Source: RPQJ01 sp963754535 (GTDB taxonomy: Bacteria; Pseudomonadota; Gammaproteobacteria; Steroidobacterales; Steroidobacteraceae). From it: 64,000 bases of DNA. Below are positions 26,862 to 37,092 of this stretch, one piece after another (position 1 is the stretch's first letter; every line of letters starts with the position of its first letter). The notes under the pieces are model-generated. The model was not told the DNA's origin. It made no database searches and saw nothing but the letters and a program-made list of their open reading frames with translations. The DNA lies in NCBI GenBank assembly GCA_963754535.1, contig CAVWGG010000008.1, positions 157,489 through 221,488 of the forward strand, written 5' to 3'. The position numbers were made by a program, and so were the translations under genes.

Positions 26862-28811
26862 GTGAACGACGACACACCCCACTGGATTCCGTCTGCCGAA
26901 CGCGTCGCCGCCGCGAAACTCACGAAGTTTCACGCGTTTGCCCGTGACCGCGGCGCGCCCGGCGGCGATTATTCATCGCTGTGGCAATGGTCGGTCGACG
27001 AGCCGGCTGCCTTCTGGAATGCCGTCTTCGACTTTACGGGCGTGATCGCCGATCGCGGTGCCGGACCGGTGCTGCGCAATGGTGACCGCATGCCCGGCGC
27101 CACCTGGTTCGAAGGCACCCGGCTGAACTTTGCCGAGAACCTGCTGCGTGGCACCGGCGAGGGTCCGGCAATCATCGCGTGCGACGAACGCGGCCGACGC
27201 CGGGAAATTTCCTGGGACCGGTTACGCGCCGACGTCGCACGCGTAGCCGACGGATTACGGGCAGCGGGCGTCGTCGCCGGGGATCGCGTCGCGGGCTTCC
27301 TGCCGAACCTGCCGGAAGCGATCGTCGCGATGCTGGCTACGACGAGCCTCGGCGCAACGTGGTCGTCGTGCTCCCCCGACTTCGGCATCCGCGGGGTGCT
27401 CGACCGCTTCGGCCAGATTGCGCCCAAAGTGCTCTTCACGGCGGACGGCTACTGCTACGGCGGCAAGACGCTCGATTCGCTCGAGCGCATCGCCGGCATC
27501 CGCGCAAGCCTGTCCTCGGTGACGTGCGTGGTCGTGGTGGCGAATGTGAGCCCGCGACCCGACCTCTCGCTGCTGCCGAAGGCACGTCATTACTCCGAGT
27601 TCGGCCGCGCGGACGCGACGCTTGGCTTCGAGCGACAGCCGTTCGACCACCCGCTCTACATCCTCTATTCATCGGGCACCACGGGCGTGCCGAAGTGCAT
27701 CGTCCACGGCGCGGGCGGCACCCTGCTGCAGCACCTGAAAGAACATCAACTGCACTGCGACGTGCACCCCGGCGACCGGCTGTTCTTTTTCACGACGTGC
27801 GGCTGGATGATGTGGAACTGGCTTGCCAGCGCGCTGGCATCGCAAGCCACGGTCGTGCTGTTCGACGGCTCGCCATTCCATCCGGACGAGGGCGTGCTGT
27901 GGCGACTGGCAGGCGAGGAGCGTGTCGCCCTCTTCGGCACGAGCCCGAAATACCTCGGCGCGCTGGAAAAAAGCGGTTATCGACCAGCCGACCAGGTCGC
28001 TCTCGCGCAGCTGCGCACCGTCCTGTCGACGGGCTCGCCGCTGGCGCACGAGCAATTCGACTTCGTGCATGGCGCGATCGGCACCGACATCCAGCTGGCG
28101 TCGATCTCGGGTGGCACGGACATCGTGTCCTGCTTCGCGCTCGGCAATCCGACGCTGCCCGTCTATCGCGGCGAACTGCAATGCCGCGGGCTCGGGATGC
28201 GCGTCGAGGTTTTCGACGATGTCGGCAGGCCGCTGCAGGGCCAGCAGGGCGAACTCGTCTGCACCGCCCCCTTCCCTTCGATGCCGGTCGGCTTCTGGAA
28301 CGATGCTGACGGCAGCCGCTACCACGCCGCGTATTTCGAGCGCTTCCCGAACGTGTGGTGCCATGGTGATTTCGCGGTACTCACAGCGCGCGGCGGGCTG
28401 GTTATCCTCGGACGTTCCGACGCCGTCCTGAACCCAGGCGGCGTCCGCATCGGCACGGCCGAGATCTATCGACAGGTCGAGAAGCTGGAAGAAATTCTCG
28501 AGAGCATCGCGATCGGCCAGGAGTGGGACAATGATGTCCGCGTGGTGTTGTTCGTGCGCCTGCGCACGGGCGTGGCGCTCGATGCGGCACTCGAGCAGCG
28601 CATTCGCGACGTGATCCGGACCAACACCACGCCGCGGCACGTGCCGGCCAGGATCGTCGCGGTCAGCGACATCCCGCGCACCATCAGCGGCAAGATCGTC
28701 GAGCTTGCCGTGCGTGAAGTCGTGCACGGCCGCCCGGTCAGGAACACGGACGCGCTGGCGAACCCGGCAGCCCTCGAAGAATTCCGGGACCGTCCGGAAT
28801 TGCGCAGTTGA
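26862..28811 (+). CDS. Acetoacetyl-CoA synthetase
   Basis: This 649-residue AMP-forming ligase makes acetoacetyl-CoA from acetoacetate, ATP and CoA. The N-terminal block FHAFARDRG...WFEGTRLNFAENLLR is diagnostic of acetoacetate-CoA ligases. The ATP-binding P-loop is YSSGTTGVPKC, and the C-terminal lid contains ARIVAVSDIPRTISGKIVELAVREVV, whose GK carries the catalytic Lys. The start is a GTG at 26862, ten bases after the preceding stop, with only a weak site. Together with the thiolase block it supports ketone/leucine-type acyl-CoA catabolism. Confidence 0.94.
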   Translation: MNDDTPHWIPSAERVAAAKLTKFHAFARDRGAPGGDYSSLWQWSVDEPAAFWNAVFDFTGVIADRGAGPVLRNGDRMPGATWFEGTRLNFAENLLRGTGEGPAIIACDERGRRREISWDRLRADVARVADGLRAAGVVAGDRVAGFLPNLPEAIVAMLATTSLGATWSSCSPDFGIRGVLDRFGQIAPKVLFTADGYCYGGKTLDSLERIAGIRASLSSVTCVVVVANVSPRPDLSLLPKARHYSEFGRADATLGFERQPFDHPLYILYSSGTTGVPKCIVHGAGGTLLQHLKEHQLHCDVHPGDRLFFFTTCGWMMWNWLASALASQATVVLFDGSPFHPDEGVLWRLAGEERVALFGTSPKYLGALEKSGYRPADQVALAQLRTVLSTGSPLAHEQFDFVHGAIGTDIQLASISGGTDIVSCFALGNPTLPVYRGELQCRGLGMRVEVFDDVGRPLQGQQGELVCTAPFPSMPVGFWNDADGSRYHAAYFERFPNVWCHGDFAVLTARGGLVILGRSDAVLNPGGVRIGTAEIYRQVEKLEEILESIAIGQEWDNDVRVVLFVRLRTGVALDAALEQRIRDVIRTNTTPRHVPARIVAVSDIPRTISGKIVELAVREVVHGRPVRNTDALANPAALEEFRDRPELRS

Positions 28812-28821
28812 ACCGCCAACC

Positions 28822-29937
28822 ATGACGCGGCGAGCCGATCTGCGCAGGGAATACGAGGCCGCCCTCGTTCGTCACGGTTATCGTGCGGATGCCGCGCAAG
28901 TTCACGCAGTCGACCGCCTGTCGGACCTGGCGACGCGCCTGCGCAGCGCAGAAGCCCGTTCGAAGGCCGGTTTCGTCGGTCGTTGGCTCGACCAGCTGCG
29001 CCGGCGGGGAAACGGCAGCGCTGGCGAGCGAGGCGTATACCTCTGGGGCGGCGTTGGCCGCGGCAAGACCTTCCTGATGGACCTCTTCCATGCGCACGTC
29101 GGCGTGCCGACCCGGCGCGAGCACTTTCACCGCCTGATGAAGGACGTGCATGCGCGGCTCGGCGAACTGCGCGATATTCCGGATCCGCTCGATCGCATTG
29201 CGGCGGACATCGCGCGCGACACACGCGTACTCTGCCTGGACGAACTGTTCGTCAGCGACATCGCGGACGCCATGCTGCTGGGCGGACTGTTCGCCGGCCT
29301 GTTCGAACGCGGCGTCACTCTGGTCTTCACCTCGAACCTGCCGCCGTCCGGGCTTTACCGCGACGGACTGCAGCGCCAGCGCTTCCTGCCGGCCATTGCA
29401 GCCATCGAACGTCATTGCGAAGTCATCAATGTCGACGCGGGCGAGGATTACCGCCTGCGCCTGCTCGAAAAGGCGCCGCTGTACCTGGATGCGCGGCTGC
29501 CGGACACGCAGCGGCAGCTCGAGGCACGCTTTGCCGATCTTTGCGGCAGCGACACGTGTACGCCGGGACAGCTGGCCATCGAGGGGCGCGACATCCCCTG
29601 CGTCGCACGGGCGGACGAGGTGGTGTGGTTCGACTTCGATGCCATCTGCGACGGACCACGGTCGCAATCGGACTACGTAGAAATCGCGCGCGACTTCCAC
29701 ACCGTGCTGGTCAGCGGGGTACCGCAGATGGACCAGAACCTCGACAACCCGGCGCGCCGGTTCATTGCGCTGGTCGACGAGTTCTATGACCGCGGCGTGA
29801 AGCTGGTCCTGGCTGCGTACGCGCCCGCCGACGAACTGTATGTCGGCGAGCGCCTGCGTTTCGAGTTCGACCGCACGCGCAGCCGGCTGGCGGAAATGCA
29901 GGCGCACGAGTACCTGGCGCGGCCGCACCGTCCCTGA
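28822..29937 (+). CDS. zapE: Cell division protein ZapE (AFG1-like ATPase)
   Basis: This 371-residue P-loop ATPase of the AFG1/ZapE family associates with the Z-ring and modulates FtsZ bundling. The Walker A is GGVGRGKT (about 76-83) and the Walker B RVLCLDELFV, followed by the family-specific LVFTSNLPPSGLYRDGLQRQRFLPAI and FIALVDEFYDRGVKLVL. ATG 28822 lies ten bases after the acetoacetyl-CoA synthetase stop. Its link to the metabolic neighbour is probably only positional. Confidence 0.95.
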   Translation: MTRRADLRREYEAALVRHGYRADAAQVHAVDRLSDLATRLRSAEARSKAGFVGRWLDQLRRRGNGSAGERGVYLWGGVGRGKTFLMDLFHAHVGVPTRREHFHRLMKDVHARLGELRDIPDPLDRIAADIARDTRVLCLDELFVSDIADAMLLGGLFAGLFERGVTLVFTSNLPPSGLYRDGLQRQRFLPAIAAIERHCEVINVDAGEDYRLRLLEKAPLYLDARLPDTQRQLEARFADLCGSDTCTPGQLAIEGRDIPCVARADEVVWFDFDAICDGPRSQSDYVEIARDFHTVLVSGVPQMDQNLDNPARRFIALVDEFYDRGVKLVLAAYAPADELYVGERLRFEFDRTRSRLAEMQAHEYLARPHRP

Positions 29938-30000
29938 ACTGGCGTCGCCGGTGCCCGAATCGTTACAATAGAAAACTTCTGCCGCGGACGGTCCCCCGAC

Positions 30001-30525
30001 TTGACCTCGCCGTTGATCAAACTCGAATCTTTCCTGCCTTACCGGCTCTCGGTGCTCGCCAACGTGACGAGCAACGCGATCGCAGCGGCCTACGAAGAGC
30101 GCTTCGGACTCACGATCCCTGAATGGCGGGTCATCGCCGTGCTCATGCGCCACCCGGGACTCTCGGCACGCGAGGTCGCGGAGAAGAGCCGCATGGATGC
30201 CGTCGCCGTGAGCCGCGCCGTCAACCGGCTGCTGCGCGCCGGCCGTCTGCGCCGGGCCGTCGCGACCGATGACCGCCGCCGCTCCATCCTGCAGGTGTCC
30301 GCGGCCGGAGCCGCCGTCTATCGCGGCGTCGCCCCGCTCGCCCTCGAATTCGAGCGTTCACTCCTCGACACGCTGACGAACGACGACCGGGCGGCGCTCG
30401 ACCGCCTGCTCGGCGCACTCACGCAGCGTGCTGAAACCCTTTCCGTGGACCTGCGTGCGGCGAAAAAGGTCGTGCGCGGTTCCAGGGCGCGACGACCGCA
30501 GACACGCCGCGACCCAGCCCGATGA
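30001..30525 (+). CDS. MarR family transcriptional regulator
   Basis: This 174-residue winged-helix regulator has LTIPEWRVIAVLMRHPGLSAREVAEKSRMDAVAVSRAVNRLLRAGRLRRAVATDDRRRSILQVSAAG (about 34-100), which contains the recognition helix and the wing with the conserved D-RR. The C-terminal extension is basic. Translation appears to start at TTG 30001; the frame before this is interrupted, and no strong Shine-Dalgarno is seen. A TACAAT hexamer near 29963 may be its -10. The gene lies 34 bases upstream of the NAD-glutamate dehydrogenase and could regulate it. Confidence 0.85.
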   Translation: MTSPLIKLESFLPYRLSVLANVTSNAIAAAYEERFGLTIPEWRVIAVLMRHPGLSAREVAEKSRMDAVAVSRAVNRLLRAGRLRRAVATDDRRRSILQVSAAGAAVYRGVAPLALEFERSLLDTLTNDDRAALDRLLGALTQRAETLSVDLRAAKKVVRGSRARRPQTRRDPAR

Positions 30526-30559
30526 CGACAAAAGAACGACATACCAAGGACGCCCCGCC

Positions 30560-33500
30560 ATGCCAGGAACGATCCCCGCTGCTCGACAGCACCTGATCGA
30601 CGACATCGCGAAGCTCGCGCGCAAGACCCGCGGAGCATCGCTGCCACTGCCAGCGTTCGTGCAGGCCTACTACCGCGGCGTCGGAGAGGACGACCTGCAG
30701 CTGCGCAATGCGGCGGCGTTCGCCGCTTCGGCGGCGGGACACCTCGAGTTCGGCACGGTGCGTCGTCCCGGCGAGCCGAAGGTTCGCGTCTTCAACCCCG
30801 AGCAGGCACGTGACGGCTGGCAATCGCCGTTCACGATCGTCGAAGTCGTGACCGACGACATGCCGTTCCTCGTGGACTCGCTGGCCGTCGTGCTCGGCGA
30901 TTCCCGCCTGCCGATCCAGCTGATGATCCACCCGGTGCTGCGCGTCGCCCGCAACCGTCGTGGCAAGTTGCTGAGCATGGAGGAGCGCGAGAGCGCCCTC
31001 GGCACGATGGAATCCTGGCAGCACGTGGCGGTGCCGCGCATCGGCGATCCGGCACGGCACGAGGCATTGCGCCTGAACATCCTGCGCACGCTGGAAGACG
31101 TGCGGCTTGCCGTCCTGGACTGGCCGGCCATCCGCAAGCGGGCGCTCGACATCGCGAAGGAAGTGAATGCGGGCGTGCCGGCGATTCCGCGCCGCGAAGA
31201 AAAGGAGGCGGTCGAGTTCCTCGACTGGCTCACCGACAACCACTTCACGTTCCTGGGCTATCGCGAATACAAGCTCGAGCGGACCCGCTCGATGGACCTG
31301 CTGGTGCCGGTGCCCCGTTCCGGCCTCGGCCTGCTGCGCACCGGCGCAGGCCGCCCCAAGCCGAAGCCGACGATTCTGACCGGAGAACTGCAGCGCAAGG
31401 CGCGTGAAGTCGCCCTGCTGATCGTCACCAAGGCCAACTCGGTCTCCACCGTGCACCGCGCGACGTACCTCGATTACGTCGGCATCAAGACATTCGACGA
31501 GGGCGGCCGCGTCACCGGCGAGCGCCGCTTCATCGGCTTGTTCACGTCGAGCACCTACAGCACCAGCCCGCGGGAAATCCCCCTGCTGCGCCACAAGGTG
31601 CAGCGCGTGGTGGACCACATCGGCGTGTCGCCAACGAGCCACGACGGCAAGGCGCTGATGCAGGTGCTCGAGACGTTTCCGCGCGACGAATTGTTCCAGT
31701 CGACGGTGCCGGAGCTCGTGCGGACCACCCGCGGCATCGTCAACCTGTACGAGCGCCAGCGCGTTCGACTCTTCGCGCGTCGCGACCCGTACCAGCGCTT
31801 CTTCTCGTGCCTGCTGTACGTGCCGCGCGATCACTACAACACCCAGGTCCGCGAACGCATCGAGCGCATCCTGCTGGAGGAACTCGCCGGCGTGGACCTC
31901 GAGTCGCAGGTGCAGATTTCCGAATCCGCACTCGCACGGCTTCACATTCTCGTGCGCACGGACCCTGCGCGCAGCGTCGTGGCCGAGGTCGAGCGCATCG
32001 AACGGCGCATCACCGCCGCGATGCGGACGTGGACCGACCACCTGCGCGACGAACTGCACGCGCAGTTGTCGCCCGAAGTGGCCGATCAGCTGACCGCACG
32101 CTTCGAGGACGCGTTCCCCGTCGCGTACGAGGAAGACGTCCCGCCGGCGGAGGCCATCCGCGACCTGCAGGAACTCGCCGCATTGGCCGACGGCCCGACG
32201 GCACTCGGCATGGAACTGCGCCCCGGGGACACTGCGAGCGGCGCGCTGCACCTGCGCCTGTACCGCCGCGACCAGCCCGTCGCGATGTCGGACATCCTGC
32301 CGTTGCTCGAGAATTTCGACCTGCGCATCCTGAACGAACGTCCCTACCGCGTCGCACCGACCGACGGCTCGACGCTCTGGATCCAGGACATCGAAGTGAA
32401 GCATGCGGGTGGCCGCACGCTCGACCCGGAACTCGAAGGCCGCCGCTTCGAGCAGGCGTTCTTCGCCGTGCATCACGGACAGGCCGAGAGCGACGGCTTC
32501 AACCGGCTCATCCTGGCCGCCGGGCTCGACTGGCGCCAGGCGCTGATCCTGCGTGCCGTGTGCCGCTACCTGCTGCAGACCGGCATCCCCTTCAGCCAGC
32601 GCTACATGGAAGAGGTGCTCGCCCGCAATCCCTCGATCGCGGCCCGCCTCGCGTGGACCTTCGAATCGCGCTTCGACCCCGACCTGAAGCCCGCGACGCG
32701 TGCGTCGCAGGTGCGAGCCTTCGCCGAGGACATCGACGACGCGCTCGAGAAGGTCACGAGTCCCGATGACGACCGCATCCTGCGCTCGTTCCGCGCGGTG
32801 ATCATGGCCACGTTGCGCACGAACCATTACCAGCGCGGCGCGGACGGACAACCGAAGCCATACCTCTCTTTCAAGCTCGACCCGAAGCTGCTGCCGGAAC
32901 TGCCGAAGCCGCGCCCTATGTTCGAGATCTGGGTCTATTCGCCACGCGTCGAAGGCGTGCACCTGCGCATGGGCAAGGTCGCGCGTGGCGGCCTGCGCTG
33001 GTCGGACCGGCGCGAGGACTTCCGCACCGAAGTCCTCGGGCTCATGAAGGCGCAGAACGTCAAGAACACGCTGATCGTTCCGGTCGGCGCCAAGGGCGGC
33101 TTCGTGCCCAAGCAGATGCCGGCCGGCGCCTCGCGCGAGGAAGTCCAGCGCGAAGGCACCGAGTGCTACCGGATCTTCATCCGCGGCCTGCTCGACATCA
33201 CCGACAACGTGCGCGGGGACAAGCTCATCCCGCCGGCGCGCGCCGTGCGGTACGACCCGGACGATCCGTACCTCGTCGTTGCGGCGGACAAGGGCACGGC
33301 AACGTTCTCCGACACGGCGAACGCGCTGGCGGCCGAATACGACTTCTGGCTCGGCGACGCGTTCGCTTCCGGCGGGTCTGCCGGCTATGACCACAAGAAG
33401 ATGGGCATCACCGCCAAAGGCGCGTGGGAGTGCGTCAAGCGGCACTTCCGTGAACTCGACCTCGACACGCAGTCGCACGACTTCACGGTCGCCGGCATCG

Positions 33501-35386
33501 GCGACATGGCGGGCGACGTGTTCGGCAATGGCATGCTGCTGTCGCCGCACATCCGGCTGGTGGCGGCCTTCAACCACCAGCACATTTTCCTCGATCCTGA
33601 ACCCGACGCGGCGCGCACCTTCAATGAGCGTGAGCGTCTCTTCAACCTGCCTCGTTCCTCGTGGTCGGACTACGACACGAAGCTGATCTCCAAGGGCGGC
33701 GGCGTGTTCCCGCGCAATGCCAAGGAAATCGCGCTCTCGCCCCAGGCAAGACTGTTGCTCGGCATCGATGCTGCCAAGGCGACGCCTGCGGAGATCATCC
33801 GCGCGATCCTGAAGCTGCCGGTCGACCTGCTCTGGAACGGCGGCATCGGCACCTACGTGAAGGCTTCCTGGGAAGCGAATTCCGCCGTGGGGGATCGCAC
33901 CAACGACGCAGTCCGCGTCAATGGCTGCGACCTGCGCTGCAAGGTCGTGGGCGAAGGCGGCAACCTCGGCTTCTCTCAACTCGGCCGCATCGAGTATTCG
34001 CTGCGCGGCGGGCGCATGAACACGGACTTCGTCGACAACTCGGGCGGAGTCGACTGCTCGGACCACGAGGTCAACATCAAGATCCTGCTGAAAGCGGCGC
34101 AGGAAGGCTCGCGGATGACGACGGCGGAGCGCAACCGGCTGCTCGAGTCGATGACGGAAGACGTCGGCCAGCTCGTGCTGCGAGACAACTACCTCCAGAG
34201 CCAGGCAATCAGCCTGCTGCAGGCCGGCGCGCCCGAGCGGCTCGGCGAGCACGCGCACTTCATCCGCTCACTCGAACTCGACGGCGTGCTGGACCGCGCG
34301 CTCGAGTACCTGCCGAACTCGGAGGAAATCGAGGACCGGCGCCGCGCAGGGCTCGGCCTGGTGCGACCGGAGCTCGCGATGCTGCTGAGCTACGCGAAGA
34401 TTGCGCTCAGCGCGCAGCTGATCCAGTCGGACGTGCCGGAGGATCCGTACCTGAGCCAGGAACTCGACCGCTATTTCCCGCCGCGGCTGGCCAGGCGCTA
34501 CGGCAAGTTGCTGGGCGAGCACCGGCTGAAGCGCGAGATCATCGTCACCGCGACGACGAACAGCATCGTCAACCGGATGGGTCCGACCTTCGTCGCACGC
34601 ACCCAGCAGGACACCGGAGCCGACGCAGCCACGGTGGCCCGCGCCTATTCGATCGCGCGTGAAGTGTTCGAAGTGCGCGATCTCTGGGTCGCCATCGAGC
34701 GACTGGACAACAAAGCGGCCGCGACGCTGCAGTACGGCATGGTGCACGACACCATCGGCCTGATCCGCCAGGCCACGTACTGGCTGATCCAGCGTCATCG
34801 CTCGACTCTCGGCATCGAACAGCAGGTGGCGCGCCTGCGGCCGGGTATCCAGGAACTCACGCGCGCGCCGCTGCAGTGGCTGGATGGCGCCGCGCGAGCG
34901 AGCTTCGAAGCCCGCAGCGCCGAACTTGCCAAGGCCGGCGTGCCGGCCGACCTGTCGCGGCGGATCGCCGCCTGCAACGCACTGCACAGCGGCCCCGACA
35001 TCGTCGAACTTGCGGAGTCGCGCAAGCTGACCGTCGATGCCGCTGCCAAGGCCTACTTCGCGATCGGCGGGTATTTCAGGCTCGACTGGCTGCGCAAGCA
35101 CATTGAAGGCCTGGACACCGAAGGTCACTGGCACGCGGTGGCGCGCGGCAGCCTGCGCGAGGCGCTGTTCGAAGTGCACCGCACCCTGGCGCAGGGTGTG
35201 CTCGAATCGTCGCGGGAGAAGGATCCGGTCAAGTCGCTCGACAAGTGGCTGGCGCGGAACAAGGCGGCCGCGGAACATGCTCGTGCCGTGATCAACGACA
35301 TCCGCGCACAGACCACCGGGATCGATTTTGCATCGCTGTCGGTTGCGCTGCAGGCCGTCCGTCGCGTGGCTGCGGCAGAGGCGTGA
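30560..35386 (+). CDS. gdhB: NAD-specific glutamate dehydrogenase, large (180 kDa) class
   Basis: This 1608-residue enzyme oxidises glutamate to 2-oxoglutarate and ammonia with NAD. It belongs to the very large class known from Pseudomonas, Caulobacter and Streptomyces. The long N-terminal regulatory part (to about 700) includes MPFLVDSLAVVLGDSRLPIQLMIHPV; the catalytic domain (about 780-1250) contains GGLRWSDRREDFRTEVLGLMKAQNVKNTLIVPVGAKGGF with the substrate Lys residues. ATG 30560 has AAGGA 9 bases upstream. The end overlaps the next ATG by one base (TGATG). Its role is catabolic glutamate use. Confidence 0.95.
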   Translation: MPGTIPAARQHLIDDIAKLARKTRGASLPLPAFVQAYYRGVGEDDLQLRNAAAFAASAAGHLEFGTVRRPGEPKVRVFNPEQARDGWQSPFTIVEVVTDDMPFLVDSLAVVLGDSRLPIQLMIHPVLRVARNRRGKLLSMEERESALGTMESWQHVAVPRIGDPARHEALRLNILRTLEDVRLAVLDWPAIRKRALDIAKEVNAGVPAIPRREEKEAVEFLDWLTDNHFTFLGYREYKLERTRSMDLLVPVPRSGLGLLRTGAGRPKPKPTILTGELQRKAREVALLIVTKANSVSTVHRATYLDYVGIKTFDEGGRVTGERRFIGLFTSSTYSTSPREIPLLRHKVQRVVDHIGVSPTSHDGKALMQVLETFPRDELFQSTVPELVRTTRGIVNLYERQRVRLFARRDPYQRFFSCLLYVPRDHYNTQVRERIERILLEELAGVDLESQVQISESALARLHILVRTDPARSVVAEVERIERRITAAMRTWTDHLRDELHAQLSPEVADQLTARFEDAFPVAYEEDVPPAEAIRDLQELAALADGPTALGMELRPGDTASGALHLRLYRRDQPVAMSDILPLLENFDLRILNERPYRVAPTDGSTLWIQDIEVKHAGGRTLDPELEGRRFEQAFFAVHHGQAESDGFNRLILAAGLDWRQALILRAVCRYLLQTGIPFSQRYMEEVLARNPSIAARLAWTFESRFDPDLKPATRASQVRAFAEDIDDALEKVTSPDDDRILRSFRAVIMATLRTNHYQRGADGQPKPYLSFKLDPKLLPELPKPRPMFEIWVYSPRVEGVHLRMGKVARGGLRWSDRREDFRTEVLGLMKAQNVKNTLIVPVGAKGGFVPKQMPAGASREEVQREGTECYRIFIRGLLDITDNVRGDKLIPPARAVRYDPDDPYLVVAADKGTATFSDTANALAAEYDFWLGDAFASGGSAGYDHKKMGITAKGAWECVKRHFRELDLDTQSHDFTVAGIGDMAGDVFGNGMLLSPHIRLVAAFNHQHIFLDPEPDAARTFNERERLFNLPRSSWSDYDTKLISKGGGVFPRNAKEIALSPQARLLLGIDAAKATPAEIIRAILKLPVDLLWNGGIGTYVKASWEANSAVGDRTNDAVRVNGCDLRCKVVGEGGNLGFSQLGRIEYSLRGGRMNTDFVDNSGGVDCSDHEVNIKILLKAAQEGSRMTTAERNRLLESMTEDVGQLVLRDNYLQSQAISLLQAGAPERLGEHAHFIRSLELDGVLDRALEYLPNSEEIEDRRRAGLGLVRPELAMLLSYAKIALSAQLIQSDVPEDPYLSQELDRYFPPRLARRYGKLLGEHRLKREIIVTATTNSIVNRMGPTFVARTQQDTGADAATVARAYSIAREVFEVRDLWVAIERLDNKAAATLQYGMVHDTIGLIRQATYWLIQRHRSTLGIEQQVARLRPGIQELTRAPLQWLDGAARASFEARSAELAKAGVPADLSRRIAACNALHSGPDIVELAESRKLTVDAAAKAYFAIGGYFRLDWLRKHIEGLDTEGHWHAVARGSLREALFEVHRTLAQGVLESSREKDPVKSLDKWLARNKAAAEHARAVINDIRAQTTGIDFASLSVALQAVRRVAAAEA

Positions 35387-36195
35387 TGCGCACGAGCCTC
35401 GTCATCGTCACGTACGAACGGCCCGCAGCGCTCGAGCGAGTGCTGGCCAGCGTGAAGGCGCAGACACAGGCGCCGGACGAGGTCATCGTTGCCGACGATG
35501 GGTCGGGCCCGGCGGTGGCTGCGGTCGTAGCGGCCTTCAGTAGGCGCCAGCCGTCCGGCGTTGAATTCGTGCGTCAGGAGCACTCGGGCTTTCGCGCCGG
35601 ACGCATGCGCAACCTGGCGATCGCGCGTTGCACGGGTGACTACGTGCTGCTGGTCGATGGCGACATGGTGCTGCATCCGAACTTCGTGGCGGACCACGCC
35701 CGCGCCGCGCGACCCGGATACTGGGCACAAGGCGTGCGCATTCCACTCGACGAAGCTGCGACGCAGCGGCTCCTGCGCGGAGGCCGCATCCCTTCGCCAT
35801 GGATGGCAGGCGTTGACCTCAGGCGTCGAGCCTATGGGCTGCATGTGCCCCGGCTCACCGAGACGCTCGGCCGGGCCGCGAATTCGTTCGTTTCCATCAA
35901 GTCGTGCAACCAGGCGTTCTGGCGCGCGGACCTGCTGCAGGCGAATGGCTACGACGAGGACTTTTCAGGCTGGGGCGCGGAGGACAAGGAACTCTGCGCA
36001 CGGCTCACCAACGCGGGGGTTCGCCGCCAGACACTCGTTTTTTCGGCGATCGCCTGGCATCTCGCACACCGCCCGGTCTCGCGCGCCGCCGTGCGCGCGA
36101 ACCAGGAACGCTGGCAGGAAACCGTTCGTAGCGGCCGCACTCGCTGCGCGCGCGGCATCGATCAACACCTCACTCACCATAACTCGCAAGGCTGA
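35386..36195 (+). CDS. Family 2 glycosyltransferase
   Basis: This 269-residue GT-A fold glycosyltransferase contains SLVIVTYERPAALERVLASV and VIVADDGSG (nucleotide binding), LLVDGDMVLHPNFV with the metal-binding D-x-D, and SGWGAEDKELCARL, the catalytic-base E-D motif of chondroitin synthase-like GT2 members. No membrane helix is visible. ATG 35386 shares its A with the GDH stop codon, so translation is coupled, although a functional relation is not obvious. The acceptor is unknown. Confidence 0.87.
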   Translation: MRTSLVIVTYERPAALERVLASVKAQTQAPDEVIVADDGSGPAVAAVVAAFSRRQPSGVEFVRQEHSGFRAGRMRNLAIARCTGDYVLLVDGDMVLHPNFVADHARAARPGYWAQGVRIPLDEAATQRLLRGGRIPSPWMAGVDLRRRAYGLHVPRLTETLGRAANSFVSIKSCNQAFWRADLLQANGYDEDFSGWGAEDKELCARLTNAGVRRQTLVFSAIAWHLAHRPVSRAAVRANQERWQETVRSGRTRCARGIDQHLTHHNSQG

Positions 36196-36201
36196 CCTGA
36201 A

Positions 36202-36954
36202 ATGAGCACCGGCAAGCTTCTGCTCCTGCGCCACGGCCAGAGCATCTGGAACCTCGAGAACCTCTTCACCGGCTGGGTCGACGTCGACCTGTCCGAGCAA
36301 GGCCGGCAGGAAGCGCAGGAAGCGGGCCGCCTGCTCAAGGCCGAGGGGATTGCGTTCGACATCGCGTTCACGTCGGTGCTGAAGCGCGCGATCCGCACGC
36401 TGTGGATGACGCTCGACGAAATGGACATGATGTGGCTGCCGGTCGAGCGCACCTGGCGGCTCAACGAGCGTCACTACGGCTCGTTGCAGGGTCTCAACAA
36501 GACGCAGACGGTGGAAAAGCACGGCGCGGACCAGGTGAAGGTCTGGCGCCGCAGCTACGACATCCCGCCTCCCCCGCTGCCGCAGTCGGACCCGGGCCAT
36601 CCGCGCTTCGATCGTCGCTACGCGGGCGTGCCTGCGGGCGAATTGCCGTCGACCGAGTCGCTCAAGGACACGCTCGCGCGCGTGCTGCCTTTCTGGAACG
36701 CGCGCATCGCGCCGGAATTGCTGGCGGGCCGCAACGTGCTCGTCGCCGCGCATGGCAACAGCCTGCGCGCGCTGGTGAAGATGCTGGATGGGATGTCCGA
36801 TGCCGACATCGTCGAACTCAACATCCCGACCGGCGTGCCGCTGCTCTACACGCTCGATGCGAACCTGAAGCCGCTTTCCAGCCGCTACCTCGGTGATGCC
36901 GAAGCCGTGAAGGCGCGGGCTGAAGCGGTGGCGAAGCAGGCGGAGAAGAAGTAG
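36202..36954 (+). CDS. gpmA: 2,3-bisphosphoglycerate-dependent phosphoglycerate mutase
   Basis: GpmA (250 residues) interconverts 3- and 2-phosphoglycerate in glycolysis/gluconeogenesis. The phospho-accepting His11 is in LLLLRHGQSIWN. The acid/base Glu is in NERHYGSLQGLNK, and the second His in VAAHGNSLRALVKMLDG. The KTQTVEKHGADQVKVWRRSYDIPPPPL block is typical of the full-length cofactor-dependent enzyme. It is followed by a purine/pyrimidine inverted repeat. Confidence 0.96.
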   Translation: MSTGKLLLLRHGQSIWNLENLFTGWVDVDLSEQGRQEAQEAGRLLKAEGIAFDIAFTSVLKRAIRTLWMTLDEMDMMWLPVERTWRLNERHYGSLQGLNKTQTVEKHGADQVKVWRRSYDIPPPPLPQSDPGHPRFDRRYAGVPAGELPSTESLKDTLARVLPFWNARIAPELLAGRNVLVAAHGNSLRALVKMLDGMSDADIVELNIPTGVPLLYTLDANLKPLSSRYLGDAEAVKARAEAVAKQAEKK

Positions 36955-37092
36955 AGGAAGGGATAGGAAGGACAGGACGGACAGGGGAAGGAAGGGCAGG
37001 AAGTCCGCATGGTCCGGTCCTCTTCTTCCCTTCCGGTGGCCTTCCGGGCCTTCCTCCGCCTTCCTGCCCTTCCTCCCCTTCCTGCCCCTTCC
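36955..37092. repeat. Purine-tract / pyrimidine-tract inverted repeat between gpmA and an SDR gene
   Basis: From 36955 to about 37002 the top strand is almost purely purine with GGAAGG/CAGGA units. After a spacer of about 20 bases it becomes pyrimidine (37019-37094) with the complementary CCTTCC/TCCTG units, so the lobes can fold back. The 24 bases at 37060-37083 are identical to 56-79. The flanking genes converge, so it could act as a bidirectional terminator. Confidence 0.8.

Noticed and set aside
30419..34258. 1279-codon open frame on the minus strand opposite the glutamate dehydrogenase
   Set aside because: High GC keeps the complementary frame open. It has no domains, is Arg/Val/Ala-biased and lies wholly opposite a complete, conserved gene. 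The same applies to the long minus-strand frame at 59194-61902 and the plus-strand frames at 3658-5535, 17403-19508 and 23416-25557.
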